Position numbers and translations under genes: made by a program | Notes under the pieces: model-generated | What the model saw: the letters and a program-made list of their open reading frames with translations, nothing else | Databases searched by the model: none | What the model was told of the DNA's origin: nothing | From: Leptotrichia buccalis C-1013-b | GTDB taxonomy: Bacteria > Fusobacteriota > Fusobacteriia > Fusobacteriales > Leptotrichiaceae | DNA: 64,000 bases | Assembly: GCF_000023905.1 (NCBI RefSeq) | Contig: NC_013192.1 | Span: forward strand, 1,736,001 to 1,800,000 | Direction: 5' to 3' | Shown here: piece after piece, positions 17,365 to 26,929 of the stretch | How the letters are laid out: each line of letters opens with the position of its first letter | Position numbering within the stretch: position 1 is the first letter of the stretch

Positions 17365-17612
17365 TTAATAAGTAAAAATATTTGCGACAAAAATTTTCTT
17401 TGCTTTCTTTTCCCAATATTCAAGAAAAATCGCAATTTTACAATCTTTATGCCTATGCCAGAAACACCCATTCACAAATACTGCAATATTATGTTTCAAA
17501 ATAAAAATATCAGGCGTTCCTGGAAGCTGTGAATAATTTACTCTGTACCTGTATCCCATTTATAAAGGAATTTATGGGTATAGATTTCAGGTTTTATATT
17601 TTATTCTTGCTG
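17365..17612 (-). pseudogene. vsr: remnant of a Vsr (very short patch repair) endonuclease gene
   Basis: The longest open piece (17559-17365) reads MGYRYRVNYSQLPGTPDIF, then FVNGCFWHRHKDC and EYWEKKAKK, the core of Vsr, which nicks T:G mismatches left by deamination of 5-methylcytosine. Upstream in other frames NIKPEIYTHKFLYK (around 17561-17597) and SRIK (17600-17611) continue the family N terminus, so at least two single-base indels are present. The last 40-50 residues are lost and a terminator follows at once. No cytosine methyltransferase gene is nearby. The catalytic Asp of the PGTPD segment remains, but the gene is not functional. Confidence 0.75.
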
Positions 17613-17657
17613 TATTCTAGATTCTTGTGAGAGGATTTTTTTTATTTTTCGACATCC

Positions 17658-17810
17658 TTATGGACATTTACCTGGATCAATTATGCAGGCTCCTCCTATT
17701 AGTGCTGTAGGTGCTAATATTGCTGTTCCCAGTACTACTGCACAGGAATTTAACATTGTAATGCAAAGTATCAATAAAAATAGTAATTTCCATTTTTTTA
17801 TAAATTTCAT
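17658..17810 (-). CDS. small lipoprotein, 50 aa
   Basis: A short gene that is easily missed. It starts at ATG 17810 behind AGGTG (5-base spacing) and ends at TAA 17658. The product is a positively charged N terminus (MKFIKKWK), a hydrophobic core, then the lipobox LNSC with the acylated Cys at residue 23, followed by a small Ala/Gly-rich tail and the ending IDPGKCP with two more cysteines. It begins 16 bases after the stop of the SUKH-like gene and is likely co-translated. Its size and Gly/Ala tail resemble entericidin-like lipoproteins, but no function can be stated. Confidence 0.65.
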   Translation of the reverse strand: MKFIKKWKLLFLLILCITMLNSCAVVLGTAILAPTALIGGACIIDPGKCP

Positions 17811-17825
17811 AAAATCACCTTTTAC

Positions 17826-18383
17826 TTATTTTTTAATTGCATCTAAAAACTCATCAAAACTATCAGAAATTGCACAAAAAAAGAATAATTCATAAATATT
17901 AATATACACTTCTCCAGTTCTTCTTTCAATGAATAACAACATAAATTCTTCATCTTCCGCAATTGGAATCAAATCTTCTTTTTTAAACTCTTCAATTTCT
18001 GTTTCTCCAAATAACATTTTATACATTTGAAACCAATGTTTCTGCTCATTTTTTACTTCTTCATCTTCAAAAAACAATTTATTTGGAATGTCTATTTCCA
18101 TTTCATCAATATTGTATTTTTCATTTAACAGTTCACCAACTACTTCCTTTTTCATCCCTGTAAGCATTGGCAAATATGAAAAACAGTAATCCTTTATTTC
18201 GTCAATTGTTTTTTTAGAAATTTTATATTTTACATGATTTTTTATAGCTAAAGCATCAAATTTTTCAACTTCATCTTTATATTTTTTAATATTTATTTTA
18301 TCCAAAAATTCCGAATTAAAATATTCTCTTTCCTTATTTTTTCTTTTCCAAGAATTTTCATAATCAATTATATTATTTTCCAT
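17826..18383 (-). CDS. SMI1/KNR4 (SUKH) family-like protein
   Basis: The 185-residue cytoplasmic protein has features of the SUKH superfamily in its C-terminal half: DLIPIAEDEEFMLLFIERRTG (the family's central hydrophobic strand pair) and the closing SDSFDEFLDAIKK. Many SUKH proteins are immunity proteins against contact-dependent toxins, while others are housekeeping or phage-related. Here the start overlaps the purB stop by one base (TAATG), which is unusual for an immunity gene and suggests coupling to purB. No toxin gene is adjacent. The family call is by eye and moderate. Confidence 0.6.
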   Translation of the reverse strand: MENNIIDYENSWKRKNKEREYFNSEFLDKINIKKYKDEVEKFDALAIKNHVKYKISKKTIDEIKDYCFSYLPMLTGMKKEVVGELLNEKYNIDEMEIDIPNKLFFEDEEVKNEQKHWFQMYKMLFGETEIEEFKKEDLIPIAEDEEFMLLFIERRTGEVYINIYELFFFCAISDSFDEFLDAIKK

Positions 18384-19825
18384 TAAACTCTCAATTCTTC
18401 CCTATCCTCAACAATCTCATCCTTATATCTATCCAAAATCGGATCAATCTCATTCTTCACAAAATCCTCAGTCTGCTGCCCAGCAAATCCAGTATAATTA
18501 GCAGAAACCAAGATACCTTCCATATCTTCTGCTTTAAGTCCCAGTCTACCGTCTTTTATAATTCTGTCAATTAATCTATTGGGATTTCCATTCAACTTAA
18601 TTTCCTTTGTTTCTTCCATCGAAAGTTCTCTTATAATTTCGTGAACTTCTTGTCTATCCATTCCTTTTTTAACTGATTCCATAATGATATTTTCAGTTGC
18701 CATAAATGGTAATTCCTTTTGAATATTTGCTTCAATTACTTTTGGATAAACAACAACTCCATCCATAATATTAAGCCAAATAATTAAGATTGCGTCCACT
18801 GCTAAAAATGCTTGCGGAATCGAAAGTCTTTTACTTGCAGAATCATCCAGCGTTCTTTCAAACCATTGTGTTGCAAAAACTAATGCACCTGTTTGTGAGC
18901 TTGAAATTACATATTTTGCAAGTGATGAAATTCTTTCACTTCTCATTGGATTTCTCTTGTATGCCATCGCACTTGACCCAATTTGATTTTTTTCAAACGG
19001 TTCTTCCAATTCTTTCAAATGTTGCAACAATCTAAAATCATTTGTAAATTTATGTGAAGACTGAGCAATATTTGACAATAAATTCAAGATTTGTGCGTCC
19101 ACTTTTCTATCGTAAGTTTGTCCTGAAACACCTTGTTTTTTGCTAAACCCAGCTTTTTCAGTAACCAATTCATCCAACTGTTTTACTTTTTCAAAATCTC
19201 CTTCAAATAATTCTTTAAAACTAGCCTGAGTCCCAGTAGTTCCTTTGACTCCTCTAAATCTCAAGTGCTCTAATCTAAATTCCAATTCTTCAAAATCAAG
19301 AAGCAAAGAATGAAGCCACAATGTCGCTCTTTTTCCAACCGTTGTAAGTTGTGCCGCTTGAAAATGAGTAAATCCTAAAGTCGGTAAGTCTTTATATTCC
19401 AATGCAAAATCTCTCATTTTTTCAATCAAAGTAAGCATTCTTCTTTTAACAACCAAAAGCCCTTCCTTAATTTGAATCAAATCAGTATTATCCCCAACAT
19501 ATGCACTTGTCGCTCCCAAATGAATAATTTTTCTTGCATTTTTCGCCTGTTCTCCATAAGTATGCACATGAGCCATCACATCGTGTCTTAACTTTTTCTC
19601 AAATTTTGCTGCAACTTCAAAATCCACATCATCTTTATATTTTTTAAGTTCCTCAATTTGTTCATCAGTAATAAAATCAAGCCCAAGCTCTTTTTCAGCC
19701 TCAGCCAAATTTATCCACAATTTTCTCCAAGTTCTAAACTTAAACTCAGGTGAAAAAATATGCAACATCTCCTTACTCGAATATCTCTCCGCCAACGGAT
19801 TTGAATATATGCTCATATTTTCCAT
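18383..19825 (-). CDS. purB: adenylosuccinate lyase
   Basis: The 480-residue enzyme splits SAICAR to AICAR and adenylosuccinate to AMP in purine synthesis. The fumarase/aspartase superfamily signature is GSSAMAYKRNPMRSE, and HLGATSAYVGDN and the catalytic His region (GFTHFQAAQLTTVGKR) are intact. Length is that of the longer PurB class (vertebrate-like). The start has AGGAGG ten bases upstream. purA lies two genes upstream in the same direction, so the AMP branch is grouped here. Confidence 0.95.
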   Translation of the reverse strand: MENMSIYSNPLAERYSSKEMLHIFSPEFKFRTWRKLWINLAEAEKELGLDFITDEQIEELKKYKDDVDFEVAAKFEKKLRHDVMAHVHTYGEQAKNARKIIHLGATSAYVGDNTDLIQIKEGLLVVKRRMLTLIEKMRDFALEYKDLPTLGFTHFQAAQLTTVGKRATLWLHSLLLDFEELEFRLEHLRFRGVKGTTGTQASFKELFEGDFEKVKQLDELVTEKAGFSKKQGVSGQTYDRKVDAQILNLLSNIAQSSHKFTNDFRLLQHLKELEEPFEKNQIGSSAMAYKRNPMRSERISSLAKYVISSSQTGALVFATQWFERTLDDSASKRLSIPQAFLAVDAILIIWLNIMDGVVVYPKVIEANIQKELPFMATENIIMESVKKGMDRQEVHEIIRELSMEETKEIKLNGNPNRLIDRIIKDGRLGLKAEDMEGILVSANYTGFAGQQTEDFVKNEIDPILDRYKDEIVEDREELRV

Positions 19826-19875
19826 TTTCTTAATTCCTCCTACTTATTTTTTTATTTATACTTTTCTTCCTTTTA

Positions 19876-20313
19876 TTATTTCACAATTTCCCCATTCCAG
19901 TCCTGTATTCCACCAAAATCAATCACATTTGTATAACCTTTTTCAATTAATTTTAATGCTGCTTCCCTGCTTCGTCTTCCGCTTCTGCAATAAACTAAAA
20001 TTAAATCGTCTTTATTTTTCAATTTTGCTTCTGCTTCATTTTCAATAGTTTCCAGCGGAACAGAAATCGCATTTGGAATATGCCCTTCGTTATATTCTTC
20101 CAAAGTCCTAACATCTACAACTATAGCTTTTTGAGTTTCCATCATCTTTTTAGCTTCATCTGAAGTTATTTTTTTATATTCTACTTTTTTCCCATTTTTT
20201 GCTTCTTTTGACATTACTAAATCCTGTTTTTCATTTCCTGTTTTACTACAAGAAAATCCGAATACAGAAAATATTCCAATGATTATCAATAACACTATTT
20301 TTCTTATTTTCAC
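19876..20313 (-). CDS. rhodanese-domain lipoprotein
   Basis: This 145-residue protein has an N-terminal signal with a lipoprotein-like Cys at residue 22 (VFGFSCSK) and then one rhodanese domain (residues 48-145). The active-site loop is CRSGRRS with the sulfur-carrying Cys at position 109, and VVDVRTLEEYNEGHIPNA is the usual N-terminal rhodanese motif. It should act on the outside of the inner membrane in thiol or sulfur transfer; the partner is unknown. It lies between purA and purB but shares no pathway with them. Confidence 0.85.
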   Translation of the reverse strand: MKIRKIVLLIIIGIFSVFGFSCSKTGNEKQDLVMSKEAKNGKKVEYKKITSDEAKKMMETQKAIVVDVRTLEEYNEGHIPNAISVPLETIENEAEAKLKNKDDLILVYCRSGRRSREAALKLIEKGYTNVIDFGGIQDWNGEIVK

Positions 20314-20343
20314 TTTTCTCTCCTATTTTATTTGTTTACTTTT

Positions 20344-21234
20344 TTATTTTATAAGATTTTTATTTTTTTCAAGAAATTGCTTCCTAAATTTTAAAACTTT
20401 ATTTTTATAATTTTCAACACCTCTAGATTTCAATAACAATTCTAATTCATCAGTATTTAATTTAAACTTTGAATTTGGTTGCTTTTTTAACTTCGCTATT
20501 TCAGCAAAAAGGTCTACACACCTGTCTTCAGAAATCAATAAAAATATATCTTTTGAATTTTTATCTGTTGTTATTCTTGTAAATATCGGAATAAAAAAAC
20601 TATACACTTTATCTTCGTCTGAAAAAACAAATTCATATAAAGGATATTCGAGAGTTTCTTCAATACGAGAATCATTTAGTACAAAAGGACACATTTGTTC
20701 TTCTATGTATTCTAAAGTATTCGTTAGTTTTATCCCATTATACTCAATATCCTCTCTTGTTTTTATAAAATTCTTATTCCTATCCAAAAGTCTTTTCCTA
20801 AATTCCAAAATCTTATCTTTTGAACTTATTTCATTTCCCAAATATCTATTCACATAATCTTCAAGTTTTTCAGTATTAAGTATAAACTTCGACCTTTTCC
20901 CTTTTGTTAATTCTGCCACTATAATGTTTTCTGTACTATATGCCAAATGATTTTTATATATTATTAAAAATATATTTTTATTTTTTCCTTTTATAATTTC
21001 TGCATTTTCAGGAATATAAAATTTATAACTCTCATTTTCATCTTTATAATTAAATTCATACAAAGAATTATCCAATATTTCTTGAATACTGGATTTTTTT
21101 TCTTCTTCATCAGAACAACAATGGGATATCCTATCACAAATTTCCTCTAAACTTTCTTCAATACTTTTTCCATTTATACCACCAGAAAAACTACAAAAAC
21201 TTATCAAAAGAAACAATATCAACCTTTTGCTCAT
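20344..21234 (-). CDS. secreted protein with a duplicated unknown domain
   Basis: The 296-residue product has a signal peptide (MSKRLILFLLISFCSFSGG). Two related domains follow: residues about 25-150 and 160-293 share a layout, with LYEFNYKDENESYKFYIP against LYEFVFSDEDKVYSFFIP, IFLIIYK against IFLLISE, SKFILNTEKLEDYV against SKFKLNTDELELLL, and LEFRKRLLDRNKNFIK against LKFRKQFLEKNKNLIK. I do not recognise the domain. ATG 21234 is chosen because GGAGG lies 5 bases upstream and it gives a clean signal peptide; a TTG 18 bases earlier is unlikely. It starts 21 bases after purA ends. Confidence 0.75.
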   Translation of the reverse strand: MSKRLILFLLISFCSFSGGINGKSIEESLEEICDRISHCCSDEEEKKSSIQEILDNSLYEFNYKDENESYKFYIPENAEIIKGKNKNIFLIIYKNHLAYSTENIIVAELTKGKRSKFILNTEKLEDYVNRYLGNEISSKDKILEFRKRLLDRNKNFIKTREDIEYNGIKLTNTLEYIEEQMCPFVLNDSRIEETLEYPLYEFVFSDEDKVYSFFIPIFTRITTDKNSKDIFLLISEDRCVDLFAEIAKLKKQPNSKFKLNTDELELLLKSRGVENYKNKVLKFRKQFLEKNKNLIK

Positions 21235-21255
21235 AATTTCCTCCAACTTCAAAAA

Positions 21256-22575
<1,320 letters not shown>

Positions 22576-22601
22576 TTAGAAAAACTATTAATTTAAAGCC
22601 A

Positions 22602-22624
22602 ATCAGACAAAAAATCTGTCTAAT
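22602..22624 (-). promoter_or_regulatory. hairpin in the purA 5' leader
   Basis: On the minus strand ATTAGACA pairs with TGTCTGAT over 8 base pairs around a GATTTTT loop, about 50 bases upstream of the purA ATG. It has no T-run after it and does not look like a known purine riboswitch. A role in purA expression is possible but unproven. Confidence 0.4.
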
Positions 22625-22741
22625 TTAACCCGACTAAAATTTTACCTTTTTACTTCTTATTTTACTATATTTATTATATTTTTTCAATCAATTTGAAATT
22701 ATTGATAAAATAATTTTTGCATAGCTAATCAAATAATCTAC

Positions 22742-22787
22742 AAAAAAAGCAAGAATTATTTTTTTTAATCAAAACAACTCCTGCTTA
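22742..22787 (-). terminator. strong terminator closing the aromatic gene run
   Basis: On the minus strand a 16-pair stem including several G-U pairs (AAGCAGGAGTTGTTTT against AAAATAATTCTTGCTT) with a short loop is followed by seven T. It lies 27 bases after the stop of the HAD gene and separates it from purA. Confidence 0.8.
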
Positions 22788-22813
22788 TCAATTTTTATTT
22801 ATTTGTCAACAAT

Positions 22814-23485
22814 TTATTTTCCCTCAAAATAATCAAGTACTTCCAATAAATTGTCAAATTTTTTATAAACCAACTTCATAATTTCCTCTGTTGGAGTTAA
22901 TTTATCTGGCACCATAATCGGAAATGTCCCAGCTGCATGCGCTGCCCTTACTCCATTGAACGAATCTTCAAAAACTACTGTTTTTTCAGGAGATACTCCA
23001 GCTTTTTCTGCTCCTTTCAAAAAAACCTCAGGATCTGGCTTTCCGTGAGTTACATCTTCTGCTGTAATAAAATGGGAAAAATATTTTTTTACATCTTTTC
23101 CTTCAGTTAATGCATTTGCCATACGTAAATCCGAAGAAGTAGCTAATACCATCTGTTTATTATTACTTTTTAAAAATTTCAATATTTCTTCTGCACCTGA
23201 TTTTAATGGAACTTCACCTTTTAAAGCTTTCTCAAAAATATGAGCCTTAACTGTCCCCATCATTTCATCATATGGAAATTCTTGTCCCAATTCTTCTTTA
23301 TAAATTATTCTTGCGCGTTCATCTGTAAGACCTGTAGTTTTTTCTATAATTTCCTTTGTAATTGTATATCCCTTTCCTTTAGCCACTTCACGTCCATATT
23401 CCACATAAATTGTTTCAGTATCAAACAATAATCCATCCATATCAAACAAAAACAATTCAATTTCATCAAAAAATTTTTTCCCCAT
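22814..23485 (-). CDS. HAD superfamily phosphatase (beta-phosphoglucomutase-like)
   Basis: The 223-residue protein has the HAD motifs I (FDMDGLLFDTE, nucleophile Asp and acid Asp), II (LATSSD), and III/IV (GKPDPEVFLKGAE, then VFEDSFNGVRAAHAAG), with a helical cap after motif I. This is the subfamily of beta-phosphoglucomutases and small sugar-phosphate phosphatases; the substrate cannot be predicted. ATG 23485 is chosen with AGGAG 8 bases upstream rather than the GTG nine bases before. It is the last gene of the aromatic run. Confidence 0.9.
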   Translation of the reverse strand: MGKKFFDEIELFLFDMDGLLFDTETIYVEYGREVAKGKGYTITKEIIEKTTGLTDERARIIYKEELGQEFPYDEMMGTVKAHIFEKALKGEVPLKSGAEEILKFLKSNNKQMVLATSSDLRMANALTEGKDVKKYFSHFITAEDVTHGKPDPEVFLKGAEKAGVSPEKTVVFEDSFNGVRAAHAAGTFPIMVPDKLTPTEEIMKLVYKKFDNLLEVLDYFEGK

Positions 23486-23507
23486 CAACTTCACTCCTAT
23501 CTATTTT

Positions 23508-23942
23508 TTATTTTTCATTCTCAAGTATCGAAACAGACCGATGTGCAACCGAAGTTATCACTTCATTAAACTGCAATATTCCCACACTAAGAAATATCGC
23601 CACAGCCAAATGTTCCCCTTCCCTTGCTAGCCCTATTTTTCCACCAACACTAAGTCCGTTTATAATCGCTTCAATTTGACTCATTGCTTCCCGCATCGCA
23701 CCGATTACAGCACCATCGTGAGCATGTACATCCTGAATCAGATTATTTCTCTTTGCCGCCATTAATGCACTTTCTATAAATTTAAAACGGGATTGGGGCA
23801 TTGCACCACCGACATTCACTGCAGCAGTTTTTATACCAACTTTTCTATAATCCTGCATCAATTTTCTTTCTTCATCACGTGAAGAAATTGACATTTTTAA
23901 TGCTATTCTGCATATTTCCACACTTTTATTATTTTCTTCCAT
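23508..23942 (-). CDS. HutP family protein
   Basis: The 144-residue protein resembles HutP, the histidine-dependent RNA-binding antiterminator of Bacillus: GIKTAAVNVGGAMPQSRFKF, VHAHDGAVIGAMREAM, then GLAREGEHLAVAIFLSVGILQF. The C-terminal end differs from Bacillus HutP, in which HGxGINHI closes the protein. In clostridia and fusobacteria such paralogues exist away from hut genes with unknown RNA targets. Here it sits directly after aroQ (15-base gap), so an RNA-binding regulator of the aromatic genes is a reasonable guess only. Confidence 0.75.
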   Translation of the reverse strand: MEENNKSVEICRIALKMSISSRDEERKLMQDYRKVGIKTAAVNVGGAMPQSRFKFIESALMAAKRNNLIQDVHAHDGAVIGAMREAMSQIEAIINGLSVGGKIGLAREGEHLAVAIFLSVGILQFNEVITSVAHRSVSILENEK

Positions 23943-23957
23943 TTTTTATCCTCTTTT

Positions 23958-24395
23958 TTATCTTTTTAAAAGAAGCTCAATAGCTTCTATGTATCCATCT
24001 TTCCCTTTTCCATAAATTTGGGCAATACAGGCAGGTGCTGTAACCGATATTTTCCTAAATTCTTCCCTTTCGTGAATATTGCTCAAATGCACTTCCACAG
24101 TTGGAATCGATATTGACTTTATCGCATCAAAAAGCGCATAACTATAATGAGTGTAAGCTCCGGGATTTATTACGACTCCATCAAAGTTTCTAAAATATGC
24201 TGACTGTAAAAAATCAATAAGTTTTCCCTCCGAATTTGACTGCAAAATATCTATTCTTACATCTTTATCTGAAAATTTTCCTTTTATATAGCTGCAAATG
24301 CTCTCATAATCATCATTTCCGTAGATTCCTTTTTCCCTGATTCCTAAAAAGTTCAGATTAGGACCATTTATAATCATTATTTTTTTCATTTCCAC
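23958..24395 (-). CDS. aroQ: type II 3-dehydroquinate dehydratase
   Basis: The 145-residue enzyme performs the third shikimate-pathway step. It has the type II signature INGPNLNFLGIREKGIYG with the catalytic Tyr and Arg, SNSEGKLIDFLQ, INPGAYTHYSYAL, and HLSNIHEREEFR with the catalytic His. Start is either GTG 24395 (GAGG 8 bases upstream) or ATG 24389; both give the same fold. It lies between aroK and the HutP-like gene with short gaps, within the aromatic operon. Confidence 0.93.
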   Translation of the reverse strand: MEMKKIMIINGPNLNFLGIREKGIYGNDDYESICSYIKGKFSDKDVRIDILQSNSEGKLIDFLQSAYFRNFDGVVINPGAYTHYSYALFDAIKSISIPTVEVHLSNIHEREEFRKISVTAPACIAQIYGKGKDGYIEAIELLLKR

Positions 24396-24418
24396 TTTAC
24401 CATCCTCATCTTTTTAAT

Positions 24419-24913
24419 CTAAAGTTTCCCCTTCAAAGCCGTAACTATCCTATCTACAATTATATCCATATCATCATTATTTTTCACAATAATATCCGCA
24501 TACTTTCTGTACAAATCTATTCTTTCATCATACAATTTCTGAATGTTGTTAATATTTTTCAAAAGTGGGCGTTTCTCATGATTTTCTTTATAAATATCAG
24601 CAATTTCCCTGTTTAAAAATACTACAATTCCATTTTTTTTCAAAATATCAATATTTTCCTTCTTTTTAACAGCTCCACCGCCTGTCGAAATAATAATTCC
24701 ATTTTTTTCAGACAACTCCTTCAGATATTTTGTTTCAAGCTCTCTAAAATATTCTTCTCCCTCGTTTGAAAAAATATCAGAAATAACTCTGTTTTCCTTT
24801 TCTTCCAAATATTTATCTGCATCTAGAATAGGATAATTAATTTTTTTGGACAGCCAATACCCGATTGTACTTTTCCCGCAGGCAGGCATTCCAATTAATA
24901 CAATATTTTTCAT
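24419..24913 (-). CDS. aroK: shikimate kinase
   Basis: This 164-residue kinase phosphorylates shikimate with ATP. The P-loop is GMPACGKST at residues 8-16, the shikimate-binding Asp follows in LDADKYLEEKE, GGGAV is at the sugar-binding site, and the lid has HEKRPLL. Length is normal. It is preceded by the DUF4250 gene and followed by aroQ after 23 bases. Confidence 0.94.
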   Translation of the reverse strand: MKNIVLIGMPACGKSTIGYWLSKKINYPILDADKYLEEKENRVISDIFSNEGEEYFRELETKYLKELSEKNGIIISTGGGAVKKKENIDILKKNGIVVFLNREIADIYKENHEKRPLLKNINNIQKLYDERIDLYRKYADIIVKNNDDMDIIVDRIVTALKGKL

Positions 24914-24952
24914 AAGTTATTTACCTTTTCTTTACATTTTCTATTTTCAATA

Positions 24953-25141
24953 TTACACTCTTTTAAACTGATTTTCACTTTCCACATACTCATACCCAGC
25001 TTCAGCAAATTTACTTAAAAGTTCATTTTTATTGACACCATAATAATTTGTCAAATCATCCAAATCTAGAAATTCATCACGTAATTTCATATTTATAAGA
25101 CTATAAAGCAGCATAATATCTTTTGTTTCAAAATTTATCAT
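24953..25141 (-). CDS. DUF4250 domain protein
   Basis: A 62-residue protein that matches the short DUF4250 family: start with KDIMLLYSLINMKLRDEFLDL and end with KFAEAGYEYVESENQFK. Members are small cytoplasmic proteins of unknown role in clostridia and fusobacteria. The gene sits inside the aromatic run between an acidic unknown protein and aroK, in the same direction with 39- and 55-base gaps. The ribosome binding site is AAGGAGAAG. Confidence 0.8.
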   Translation of the reverse strand: MINFETKDIMLLYSLINMKLRDEFLDLDDLTNYYGVNKNELLSKFAEAGYEYVESENQFKRV

Positions 25142-25196
25142 TCTTTCTAGCTTCTCCTTTAAATTTTTTTAAATTTTTTATCAGATAGGTAAGGTT

Positions 25197-26006
25197 TTAC
25201 AGTATTAGTTTCACTTTTGATTCATCGTTTTCATCAATATTTTCAATAGCGACATTTTTACTTGCTTCCATAAATAAAGTATAATATTCATTTCCACGTT
25301 TTTCCAAAAAATCTCCAATGTTTACATTTTCAATTCCAAGCTCTCCTGTAATTTCATATATCTCACTGTAAATTGTTTCTAAAAATCCTATATCGAAAAT
25401 TGTAAATAATTCTGGCTCTTTATCAATTCTAAAAAATGTTTTTTCTGGAACAACAAAATATAATGTTGACTCATATCCCATATTTATTCCAAAAATTCCA
25501 TATCCACGGTGCTCCAGCTCATAATTTATAAGCGAATACAAAATATCAACAAGAGATTCATCGTATTCCAGTTCTTTTGAACGAATACTATCCCAGTTAA
25601 CGTCCAAAGTGTCAGGATCTATTTCATTTTTTTTCAGCAATTCTCTAAATCCATCAGTAAAGCCTTTTGACATAAATTCATAAAAATAGCTGTTTGAATA
25701 TTTTACTAAATACTGATAATAAAAATCTGCAAATGTTTCTATTTTTTCCTTATCATTATTTCCATTCCAATATTCTTCTCCCAGATATTTCTTCACAGAT
25801 TCTTCTGGCTCAAATAAATACTCTCTTCTAGCTTCCACATATTTTACAAACTCATCTCCGCTTAAAACTTCTGATGCGAAATCATCCAGTTCATTGTATA
25901 TTCTTAAGTCAAGATGTCTATGCTTATCATTTACTTTCAAAGATTTTCTATCTTTTGGAATAGAATTGTCTTCATTTTTTTCATTGTTTAAATTCTTCTC
26001 ACTCAT
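25197..26006 (-). CDS. acidic cytoplasmic protein of unknown function
   Basis: The 269-residue protein is rich in Asp and Glu, has no signal peptide or membrane helix, and begins with a charged low-complexity stretch (residues 1-30). The middle has aromatic-rich helices (ADFYYQYLVKYSNSYFYEF) and the C-terminal half a more globular part with YGIFGINMGYESTLYFVVP. I do not recognise the family. It is followed by DUF4250 and preceded by a secreted unknown protein in the aromatic run. Confidence 0.7.
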   Translation of the reverse strand: MSEKNLNNEKNEDNSIPKDRKSLKVNDKHRHLDLRIYNELDDFASEVLSGDEFVKYVEARREYLFEPEESVKKYLGEEYWNGNNDKEKIETFADFYYQYLVKYSNSYFYEFMSKGFTDGFRELLKKNEIDPDTLDVNWDSIRSKELEYDESLVDILYSLINYELEHRGYGIFGINMGYESTLYFVVPEKTFFRIDKEPELFTIFDIGFLETIYSEIYEITGELGIENVNIGDFLEKRGNEYYTLFMEASKNVAIENIDENDESKVKLIL

Positions 26007-26049
26007 TTATAGCTCCTTTCACTTTTCAATTATTTATTTTATATTTTTG

Positions 26050-26886
26050 TTATTGATTATCAGCCTTCTTTTCTATTGACTGTATTATAAATTTTATATT
26101 TGAGATATTTTCAAATTTTACTAATTTCTTCATTTTTTCCTTATTTTCATAAGACAATGAAGATGTATCTATATAATCGTCAAACCATTTATCATAATTT
26201 GCATAAGATTTTCTTAATTTCTTAAGTTTTACTTTTGATATAGCTGCCGCCTTTTTCATTGTTTTATTTTCATTTCCTCGTTTATCCAAGGCTTTTTCCA
26301 ATTTATCATATTCTTGATTTACAAGCGTTTTCATTTGTAAACTTGACATTTTTTTGTATTCATCCTTCTGTTTCGCATCTTGTGAATTATACAGATAATC
26401 ATAAATTACATTAATATTATCGTCTATCGTCTTACTGTCCTTTTCAGCTTCAAGGTAAGTATTCATATTCAAATTGAATGTTTCAAGCAGTAAATAAGTA
26501 TTTGTATATGCATATGATTGAAATTCACTTTTATCAGCTAAAAAATTTCCAAATGCACTTCCTAAAAACTTTGGATATTCTACAACATAGTCGCTATAAT
26601 ATAAATACATTGTTCTAAAATTTGATCTTCTATTTCCAGAAAGTTTTGCAAATTCATTATCAAAAAATGTACGATTTTCACTATACAAACTTGACATTAT
26701 TTCAGCATAGACACCTTCCATTAAAGTTACGTTCTTTTTAGCATTTACAGGAACAACCTGTGAATTAAAATATTTATCAAAAACAGCCTTCTGTATTTCA
26801 TTTCCTTTATCAATAATTTCCTGATTTGTTTTTGAAAAACCGATACTTGCAATAACAAGTATTCCCATTACTAATTTTTTTAACAT
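26050..26886 (-). CDS. secreted protein of unknown function
   Basis: The 278-residue product has an N-terminal signal peptide (MLKKLVMGILVIASIGFS, likely cleaved near residue 18). The mature part looks largely helical, rich in Lys, Tyr and Asn, with YYSDYVVEYPKFLGSAFGNF in the middle and a lysine-rich C terminus. No family recognised. Its start has AAAGGAAAAG 4 bases before the ATG. It lies between aroE and the acidic unknown gene; nothing links it to aromatic synthesis apart from position. Confidence 0.7.
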   Translation of the reverse strand: MLKKLVMGILVIASIGFSKTNQEIIDKGNEIQKAVFDKYFNSQVVPVNAKKNVTLMEGVYAEIMSSLYSENRTFFDNEFAKLSGNRRSNFRTMYLYYSDYVVEYPKFLGSAFGNFLADKSEFQSYAYTNTYLLLETFNLNMNTYLEAEKDSKTIDDNINVIYDYLYNSQDAKQKDEYKKMSSLQMKTLVNQEYDKLEKALDKRGNENKTMKKAAAISKVKLKKLRKSYANYDKWFDDYIDTSSLSYENKEKMKKLVKFENISNIKFIIQSIEKKADNQ

Positions 26887-26929
26887 TTACTTTTCCTTTC
26901 TAATTTTACCATTGTTTAATTTTCTAAAT

